A DNA stretch of 64,000 nucleotides from Rhopalosiphum padi (Eukaryota > Arthropoda > Insecta > Hemiptera > Aphididae). The notes below the pieces were generated by a model. That model was not told the DNA's origin. It saw only the letters and a program-made list of their open reading frames with translations, and searched no databases. The DNA lies in the NCBI RefSeq assembly GCF_020882245.1, contig NC_083597.1:75990152-76054151 (forward strand). Reading direction: 5' to 3'. Shown here piece after piece: positions 55,901-64,000 of the stretch. The first letter of the stretch is position 1; every line of letters starts with the position of its first letter. Position numbers and translations under genes: made by a program.

Positions 55901-57411
55901 GGCATATTTTGTAAAATGCGCATTTGCGCCCACAGTAAACAAGTAGAAAAAAGAGTAAACTATAATAAATTGAGCCTGGCACTTATCGATTTCTAAAATG
56001 GATACAGGTATAATAATTTAAACCAATAATACCCTATCTAAATGACTTTAAATTTATCGATATCCATTTTAAACACTGTGGTATATTCATTGATGTGAAA
56101 TTCAAACGTGTATTTAATCTACAATTTAAAAAGTACGTAAAAGTTAATGTATATATACGAGTTTTAAATAAATTTGATAAAAACAAATTTAATTGATTGA
56201 AAATATGTCAAACAGTATAAAATTATAATATAAAAGCTCAATAATGTGTAAAAATTATGTTGTATTACCGTTGTGATTTACGAGAACAATATATATATTA
56301 TATTATGAATTACTCTATTTATAATTATTTGTCAATTTAAAAAAAAAATATATGTAATAAAATAAATAAACTAATATTGTTAGATATACCTAAATTACCT
56401 ATATATTAGTTAATAAAAATAACTATATTACAAAATATATTATTTTTTTTTTAATATTACTAAATTTAAAACTCATGTTTACTAAATTTTTCATTTTGAC
56501 CAAACCGACAAACAATTTTTGGAAGCCATTTAGTGTCACTTAGAACCTAGAAGATATATCACGCGGTCATCGCTATATATCCTCAAAAAATTTTTTTGCA
56601 TATATTTTTTTTTAACCAGGTAATTATAGAAAACCAAGCATGCTCACCACCCATATTTCTTTAGTAATTAATTTATTTAGATTTTGATTTTTGGAATTTT
56701 TAAGTATATTTTATATTTTTCAAATATTTAAATTCTTATACTGTTTAAGAAGTTTTCTGTGGCGATACAAACTTTTTTTTTTAATTGAACCAACCTATTT
56801 TATTTTATTATAAATTTTCAAGCGTAATATTTTTTTGAACATTTTGATAGACCTACAACCTATCCGAAGAGCATGCGTAGTGTGTACAAAAATTCCAAAA
56901 ATTAAAATAAATTAAATAAATTATTAAAATAAACTTTTGGGGTTTAGTCTCCTACCCCATCACTTGTAAGACAATGCTATTTAAACGCATTGTATGCAAA
57001 ATTTGTTTAAAAATTATAAAATTTAGCTAGAGAATCTTACACACTTCGTATATCGAATTAACAAGAATGGTTTAAATATTTGCGTTTTCAGGAAAACGGC
57101 GTAGGTAGTAAGCATATTGTATTATTTTATAACAAATTTTTTTTTTCTTATTGAAAACGCGCGTTATAGTTTGCGGAACAAAAGGATGTACAACGAAACG
57201 TTTTCTTCGAATCTATAACAACAATCGGTTACAAAAATATGACGGCAAGAACAATGGCGTTGGTTTTGTATAACGTGGATAATATTTATTTTCCAGCGAT
57301 CGAATTCTATATACCATGTACACTCACTTCGTATATACACTGGTCGTATACACGTGCGCAGGAAATGGATTTCTATCTGCCCGTAATCGTTGAGCGAACA
57401 TCCCGCCGTCG

Positions 57412-57440
57412 TATATATATATAATATATATATATATATT
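57412..57440. repeat. (AT)n microsatellite
   Basis: AT run with one break, directly after the CpG-rich ccgccgtcg stretch. A sharp composition switch within a few bases. Confidence 0.9.
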
Positions 57441-57720
57441 TGTACGTAAAAATATCTCATTATGTCTGCCGATTCGCTGAACGACTAAAATAGTTTTGGA
57501 TTTTTTTTTTTGTTTTTTAACTTTTACCTACCGTTTTTCACCGACGATTATCGCTTTTGTACGATACACGCACGGCGATGGGGCCGGTATTTTATTTAAT
57601 ATACGATTGGGTTTTCGTCTTCGTCTCCACCACCTTTAAGGCTTTATTGAATTTCGATGCCGGTCTATTGTTTCGCGGTCAGTGATTGATAATATTTTAT
57701 CGTAAATTTTGTTTACTCAC

Positions 57721-57918
57721 TTCCGTTGACCCACCATTCGGAATTCTTTAAACCTTTTAGTAACTGACCTACTCGTACAACTAGGTAACTTTCAAAAATC
57801 ATTTCAAGTAGAGTTTTTGCAGTACCGACATAATTTAGTTGTAGTAGTAATAGTAGTAGTGGTAGGTACCTCGATATATTATTCAAATTAATTAAAAAAA
57901 AATTTAATACTCGCCAAA
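57721..57918 (-). other. Weak candidate coding exon on the minus strand
   Basis: The frame is open from a tttacag acceptor (exon would begin at 57918) to a GTGAGT donor (GT at 57720-57719). The second half reads LLEMIFESYLVVRVGQLLKG then LKNSEWWVNG, which looks more like protein than chance AT-rich translation and loosely recalls BEN-type domains. The first half is low-complexity Leu/Asn. A shorter exon using an internal AG is possible. It would be a nested antisense gene or a transposon piece. Unproven. Confidence 0.25.
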
Positions 57919-59877
57919 CTGTAAACATAATAAATTAATTATTAAAAAGTATACAAAGTTCATATTCATGACTACTCGCGAACAAAAAAAATATTTTAAT
58001 CGAAAGGGTTAAAACGGCCCGTCTTTTGCAAGGGGATCGGGTTATTCGTGTTTATCAACATCGTTTTATTTTTTTCATATCGAATACAGTCGTGCTGCTA
58101 GTGCAGTTATTGTGTACCGGTAAATTCTACAGCCGACACGTCCCGGCTCTGGAATTCGTTTAACGTTGAAAAACGCAATAGTTGTTGGCGATGGTGGTGG
58201 GATGGGTGGAACAGAGTTTGAAATGCCGTTTCAACGCGAACCGCTGCACAAAATCGTCATCGTTTATCCCAAGTAGATAAATTCTCGGTAACGGACGTTG
58301 GTGTGGCAAGTTATCCAGTTGGGCATTATGGCTTGAGATTCGTTGAAAACGCAATTTATCAGAAAATTGTATTGTCCCACCGTTCACAGAAATAAAACTA
58401 CAGTAAATTATACATTATATATAAAATAAAAAAAATGGTTTTTGATACAGACTATACAATATAATAATTGTAATGTAGTATTAAATTTACGCTCGAACCG
58501 ATCTCGAAAACCCAGCATCAATAAACAACGCACTACACGTAACCCAGAAGTTATATCTATTCGTAGGCAGAATATTGCGGAAAAATATGTGATTAAAAAG
58601 GTTAAAACGATGTTAATATAGTTTCTGAGCATAGCCACGAATGTATTCGTTAAACAATGATATAATTTTATAAGTTTTTTAATTTTCGATACTGTATTAA
58701 ACAAGAATTTATTAATTTTGCAATAATATAATTTTATTTTGCACCTGAAAAACTTATACCGGACAAATATTGAATATTGACATAGATTTCTGCCAGAAAA
58801 TTAAATCTAGTTTATGGGAATACATACTTACAGAGTATGTCAAATAATTCTTTGCATTTCTATGTATACTAACTATTCAACATTTTTGACAGTTTTTAGT
58901 TTTTTTTTTATAAATAGTAATAATACAATTGCTTTTTCAAAGTCAAAAAGCTTAAACATATAATACAAAAATCCTTATTATTAGTTATTTATATAGGAAA
59001 TTAAAAAATATAATTTAAAAAAAAATAAGCACAATATTTTTCATAAGACTTAAAAATTAAAAGTTTGCTGAAATTTATCAAAACAAACAAACATTTGCAA
59101 ATTACTTTATAGTTAAAAATTTAACTCAAGTGTTTTATCTAAGGTCTAAAAATTAAATACAAGATTCATTATAAGTTTTTATTAGTTTAATTGAATTAAA
59201 AAAAACATCTTAATCCATGATTTTTTATCGTAAAAAAACGATTTCCCGTAATATGATTTTTGTTGTAATTCAAAAAATACTGATCGTATAAAACTTCGAA
59301 ACAACCCATTATAACTTAAATTATTATTTTCTATACACAATGAAAATTTCAACATTATAATATTGATAATAAAAAATGTCGAATGTAAAAAAACTTGAAA
59401 AACGATGACAAGATTTTTTGTAAGTTGTTCTTACAGCGTTCTAAAAATATCAAAAGTACATATTGTGTAAAACTTTTTTATAGACATGTTAAGTTCTAAT
59501 TTTTATAAAATTAGATACCTATATGTAAACGAAAAAATAAAATAAAATAAATAAGAAAATGTTCTCAGATTATTTTAGTTATTTTGTATTTAAAAAATAT
59601 CAATCACTGGCACTTGTACGGTTTTTGCTGAAGTATATATTACTTTTATACATAGCTACATTTTACAATTGAAATTACCTAATATTATTAAGCTATTTAT
59701 TAGTTAGTATATTGACTAATAAGTTATTAAAAAATATATAATATGATATTATAATATTATAATAATGAATAATGTAATACAAGCAATGTATTACACACAG
59801 GTTTTTTTAATAAAAAAAATAAATTACTATATAATATAATATAATATCATTAGAAATACAGGCTTTTTCTACTCTGT

Positions 59878-59980
59878 ATAGAATGGTTTTTCGTATGCGA
59901 TTACTATAATTTAATTTAAATTTAACAACGCTCAAAATATACTATGTACAGCAGAGCGACTTCCTCTGCTTTTAGCGATA
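59878..59980 (+). repeat. Possible interspersed repeat family A, copy 4
   Basis: It shares ttttcgtatgcgat, taatttaatttaaatttaac and gtacagcagagcgactt with the central and 3' blocks of the family. The match is short and AT-rich in part, so this copy is tentative. Confidence 0.4.
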
Positions 59981-61576
59981 TATAGGTTGGCAGTACGGTT
60001 TAACGCACATCTTTGGTCCATCATTTCGGTTATGATACAATTGTATTTAAAGTTTGTTTATTCAACGAATGGCTATTATATTTAAGGTTAAATCATATTG
60101 AAATGAAATTTACAAGGTACAGGACCTACCGAATACATTGCATTATATTATACTTTACTTTAATACTGACATCTACATTACTTTACGTGTTATTCCTGAA
60201 ATGTGTGTATCCACGATACATTGTAGCTTAATAAATATGTCGGTTACTATCGCAGTGTGCGACGTGCGTGTGTGCGTGTCATACTATTATGTGTGTATTT
60301 AATACGTATTATACTGTAGAATGGTATCTATATACATTTTATTTGCTCGATAAATTTAGATTATTTGAAAAACGGCTTTGTATTAAGGGGGGATGGCAAC
60401 CAATCGCCCGCGAAAACATTATATTAAGATGGAATTGGTCTGGTCGTTGTGGTATGTATCTCAAGGGATTAATTTTAAAACTTAGAAAGAAAACCACTGA
60501 ACACTATTGTACTTTTTTTTTTATATAGAGAAACTTAAATCGCATTATCATACAGAGCATCGGGAGATAAACACAAAAAGAGCATAATTGATAATTCTCA
60601 ATGTTTTTTTGTCATTTAGACGTGTAAATTATGATTCATAGAAAATATCGAAATTAATTTTCAGAATAAATAATGATTCACGAATCTTTTGTCACAGTGC
60701 AAATAATAAACATATCCTACAAATAATTCGGAAAACATTGCGCAATTCGTCATTGTGAAAATCGAGATGTAATGTCAGTGGAAAACCCATGTTAGATAAT
60801 TGTTTGATAGAGATTGTTATTTTAATAAGAACGTGGTTCTAAAGAATATTGTATTTGCGAGTGCGGAATGTGATCCGTTGTCTTCTCAAGTTTTTCTAGG
60901 AAAGCAATTATTTGTTCATCTGTGTATACAACTATTACCACTGTATGAGAAATCGTAGTTTATAAGGTAGGGTACATGCATACTTTTGCACAAATATATT
61001 TTGCTACTTTTTAATGAAAGTAGCTGCGTACGCGCACCATAATAATGTATTTTATAATGATATGTAATATTTAAATAAATATTTTTATAATACTGAACAT
61101 TACGAAAACCTTCGTAACTATTTATTTATGTTAGCGTATTTTTATATTTTTCAATATTACTAAATAACAATAATTTTATATCGATTTTTCTTGACAACAG
61201 CTTTATTGCGCGCATAGTTCTTTGAAATTACAAGATATAAATAAATCCAGCGTTACCTAGTTATCAATAAATGAATGCAATTCAGATATTAATATTAATG
61301 ATAAATAATACTTTAACGACAAAAAGATACAAAGTAAAATAAAACATTTTATTGACTTAAATACAAAATAATAATCATTTACATTATGTACTTATAATAA
61401 ACATGCAACTCATTAATAAAACTACCTATTCATTGTTAATAGTTAGTAATTTTTTTCGTCCAAAACGTTTTAAAATATATGTATTTAATCATAAGGATTT
61501 TTAATACAAAACTTAAGTTTTAGTGTAGTATGTATGAGCAATAATTATATTTAATTATTTTATTTTACTGTTTCAG

Positions 61577-62269
61577 ATTGATAATGAAATAATCAGATTA
61601 AAAAACGAACTTTCAAGAACAAAAAATGCATTGACCAGTCAAATTATAAAAAGACATCAGCTAGTGGCAGAACTGTCACTTAAAGTTGACAAAAAAAACA
61701 ATCAACTAAAAGAATTTCAACGCTCGAATTTTAATGATTTGGGCAAAGTTTTGAGGTCACTGTATGTGTTCGAGTCTAAATTGAGAAAAGAACAACAGCA
61801 GATAAGACGGCAATTAGGAGAGAGAGACTCAGTGATAAGGCAACAACAAATAGAAATTGCAAAATTGAGACAGAGTCTAGCGCAGTACTGTCATAAGAAT
61901 GAGACGCGTGAGGATACGGAAATTTCGATTTCAAAGCCCGACTTGATCACATCTATCTCTTCACAATCACACTTAACTGAACCCATAAAAAATAATGATG
62001 GAGATTCGTCCAATTCAGAAAAACTCATAGTGATACCACCGAAATTGGAAGGTCCGAGGAAAAATGTCTTACCGGTTGACACGCGAACTAAGAAAAATTC
62101 AAACAACAATATAAACTTTAACAAGAACGTGTACAGTAAAACTGTTACGGACTTATCTCTCAATGACATATCGTCGTTTCCAAACCCAACACCCAATAAC
62201 AACTTATTTGTTGTGTCTAACTCGATTTTCTCGAAAAACGAGTTCACATATAATGAAGTCTCTAAAGAG
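61577..62269 (+). CDS. Internal coding exon of an unrecognised coiled-coil protein
   Basis: The exon is open for 231 codons and is by far the longest real coding stretch here. It is preceded by a strong pyrimidine-rich acceptor (ttttactgtttcag, AG at 61575-61576) and ends at AAAGAG|GTAAAC (GT at 62270), phase 0 at both ends. With the proposed first exon the partial protein has 240 residues. Residues about 10-115 are heptad-patterned and rich in Leu, Ile, Lys, Glu, Gln and Arg (for example LRKEQQQIRRQLGERD and IRQQQIEIAKLRQSL), a typical long coiled coil. Residues about 116-240 are Ser/Asn/Thr/Pro-rich and look disordered. There is no signal peptide, membrane segment or catalytic motif. The pattern suggests a dimerising scaffold or cytoskeleton-associated protein, but I cannot name a family and this role is inference. 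A TTG-initiated reading from 61631 would be an artefact, because the frame is open back to the acceptor. More exons must lie beyond 64000. Confidence 0.92.
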
Positions 62270-64000
62270 GTAAACTTATATAAATATACATCAATATTGT
62301 TTTGAAGGAATATTCCATTTTATTAATAATGGTAATATTCTTTTGTAAAGTTTATTTTGTTAGGTTCTAATTATTCCTTATCAATAAAAATAACTATTAA
62401 ACTAGGCTAGGAAGTATTCATTTCCGTCCATACTGTTCAATGATACGTTATGATTAGTATAAAACATTTTTCTATAGGCGCGTAAATTGTAAATTTTAAT
62501 ATTTAAATTACATTTTTTGACATATTCTCATAACAAACCGTAAGTTGTACATAATACAATTATAGAACGTTTCACGTATCATTTGTTTTTTTTGACAATG
62601 TAATAACATAATAAACTAATAACTATTATGCGATAATATTTAAAATGACATTACATTTTTATATTTGTTTAAATTATCATCTCATTAATGTTTCTTTTTA
62701 ATGTTCGTATTACATTTTATTTATTTCTGGACGATAGTACGTATTGCGTAGCTGTACATTATAATATTACATTTTGTCATTACATATCGAAAATAAAATT
62801 CGTCTATCGTACTTAAATTGACATACACAGTTCTGCGGTCTGACGTGTAATAGGTACATCGATATTTCTAAAGACACTAACTTTTATTCCCCAAACGTAA
62901 ACACCAACTGTTGAAAATATTCCCAACTTGAAAAAAAATATATTTTCCTAGGTATATTACAATTATTTCTACGAGATTTATTGCGTCCACACAATCTTCA
63001 CATCGTAAATTGTTGCATGGGTAGTGTGAGCTCAGTATACTTAGATCTGCGCTTAGGTACCCTTAATATTTATTCGATTTGTGCCCAAGGAGTTAAACAG
63101 AGTTGATAAATCTATAAATGGGGCTGTACTACCGTGAAATTTTACCCACCCGTAAATATTATCTAATGAATTTTTATCGATATTTTATAAATATACGATG
63201 GTATAAATTCCACGAGTGAATTAACTCAAATTCCACGAGTGAATTAACTCAAATTGTACGAGGATATTTATTTCTTGGTAAAATTAAAAAAAATAAAAAG
63301 AACGGCATTATCTGAGAAAAAAATTTAATTAAAATTATGTTTTTGAAGTACGATAATATAGTCTGAGTCTATGCTTACCTATATCTATATTTTTATTAAT
63401 TACAGCGGAAATCAGTTATTATAACGACTTTTAAAGGACTAATAAATTTGTTGTTATTTAGGCGGTAAAACATATTGAAAGTAGCTATTTCTAAAAACAA
63501 ATAAACGTATACATTTTCCATCACATTATAATGTATTTTAATCGAAAGTTATGTTTCTGTATCATAAATAATAATGATAAAAAAATAAATTAATGATCAT
63601 TATTTAATTGATGTATTGCCTAGGTACAATAATAATGAGACATGTATTTGTAAATGTTTTCCGTTTAATCATTTTGACATTTACAAACTGACTAAAATAA
63701 ATTTAAATAAAATACGTGGCGATACATCTCAACCGTATTATTTTAATTATTAATATTTTCATGATAAAATTATACCTATCGGGTTACTGATAAATTATAA
63801 ACCTTATTCGCGATCACGAAATAAAAATAATTATATTTATTGTCTCACGATAATACAGTTACATTACATCAGTTTCGTCGTTTAGCATACACTATAACTT
63901 TATTATTTAACATTAAAATAATAGGAAAATATTCGGAACTGACATATTTTAATCGCTTTATAAATGTGACGTAATAGCCGATGTCGTTATAATCGATTTC
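62270..64000 (+). other. Start of the next intron, running off the window
   Basis: AT-rich sequence after the donor at 62270. It contains no further exon that I can support. If the donor were not used, the frame would read 11 more codons to TGA at 62303-62305, and an AATAAA lies at 62383-62388, so a short read-through isoform is conceivable. A 23-bp tandem duplication lies at 63205-63250. Confidence 0.6.
63205..63250. repeat. Two exact tandem copies of a 23-bp unit
   Basis: Units at 63205-63227 and 63228-63250 are identical, followed by a decayed partial unit (aaattgtacgag). Each unit contains GAGTGAATTAACTC, palindromic at 12 of 14 positions. Located in the intron after the coiled-coil exon. 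Confidence 0.95.

Larger units (their letters stand above)
57160..58400. promoter_or_regulatory. CpG-enriched region inside the long intron
   Basis: Broad rise in CpG (ccgtcgtatat, gatacacgcacggcgatgggg, ccgacacgtcccggctc, aacgcgaaccgctg). Minus-strand frames of 98 and 75 codons have no recognisable domain. One minus-strand segment (57918-57721) looks exon-like and is listed separately. Possible internal promoter or enhancer. Confidence 0.3.
42991..61576 (+). other. Proposed first intron, about 18.6 kb
   Basis: It is bounded by GTAAAG at 42991 and the tttcag acceptor ending at 61576, both phase 0. The first kilobase (to about 44100) keeps the CpG-rich composition of the promoter. The rest is AT-rich, with old repeats, microsatellites and CpG-enriched patches near 53.45-53.6, 54.4-55.1 and 57.2-58.4 kb. 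I see no recognisable nested gene. Large first introns of this kind often hold enhancers and alternative promoters, which is general knowledge and not shown by the sequence. Confidence 0.55.
44101..61576. other. Body of the long intron
   Basis: Mostly AT-rich with no supported nested gene. It carries the repeats at 51251, 52769, 55296, 55833 and 59878 and the CpG-enriched patches at 53.45-53.6 and 57.2-58.4 kb. The frames at 60013-60231 and 60268-60528 show no domain. Confidence 0.5.

Noticed and set aside
61891..62247. 118-codon minus-strand open frame
   Set aside because: It is the antisense shadow of the coiled-coil exon. Splice sites, composition and frame favour the + strand.
63405..63465. 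Possible next exon of the coiled-coil gene (attacag acceptor, GTAAAA donor)
   Set aside because: The peptide is short and hydrophobic and does not resemble the gene's composition. The donor is weak.
1..64000. tRNA, rRNA genes and CRISPR arrays
   Set aside because: Reading both strands I found no tRNA box A/box B pair with a plausible fold, no intact rRNA and no regularly spaced direct repeats. The 5S-like segment at 55.3 kb is only a fragment.

Overview
This is a eukaryotic window, very rich in A+T, most likely from an aphid (Hemiptera: Aphididae). The organism call is inference. It rests on the extreme A+T content, the recurrent TAGGTAC/GTACCTA words, short CpG-rich islands standing in AT-rich sequence, spliceosomal introns and the kinds of decayed transposons present. 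There are no bacterial operons, ribosome binding sites, CRISPR arrays, or tRNA or rRNA genes that I could recognise. Almost all of the window is intergenic or intronic.

One gene is well supported, on the + strand. Its coding exon at 61577..62269 (231 codons, phase 0 at both ends) has a strong acceptor and donor and encodes a long coiled coil followed by a Ser/Asn-rich disordered tail. I propose that its first coding exon is the nine-codon segment 42964..42990. That segment starts with an ATG in excellent context, ends in CAG|GTAAAG in matching phase, and sits in the most CpG-rich part of the window. The two would be joined across an intron of about 18.6 kb. The gene continues past the right edge. 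The protein looks like a cytoskeletal or scaffold coiled-coil protein, but I do not recognise its family.

Layout: 1-8080 is AT-rich sequence with one old interspersed repeat. 8081-8900 is a CpG-enriched island that could be an unannotated promoter or first exon. 8901-19434 is AT-rich with a few weak exon candidates. 19435-20395 is a frame-broken hAT transposase relic (- strand). 24546-24826 is a relic of the C-terminal end of a LINE reverse-transcriptase ORF (- strand). 26368-26505 is a second copy of the repeat near the left end. 30780-31445 is a second CpG-enriched island. 31446-42300 is AT-rich. 42300-44100 is the promoter, first exon and proximal intron of the coiled-coil gene, with a Z-DNA-prone tract. 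44100-61576 is the long intron, carrying more repeats (one resembling the internal promoter of 5S rRNA) and CpG-enriched patches near 53.5 and 57.2-58.4 kb. 62270-64000 is the next intron.

I found no novel multi-gene system. The items most worth checking are the split gene with its tiny first coding exon, the Z-DNA-prone tract about 0.5 kb upstream of its start codon, the 5S-like repeat, and several exon-like open segments whose splice sites look plausible but may be chance.
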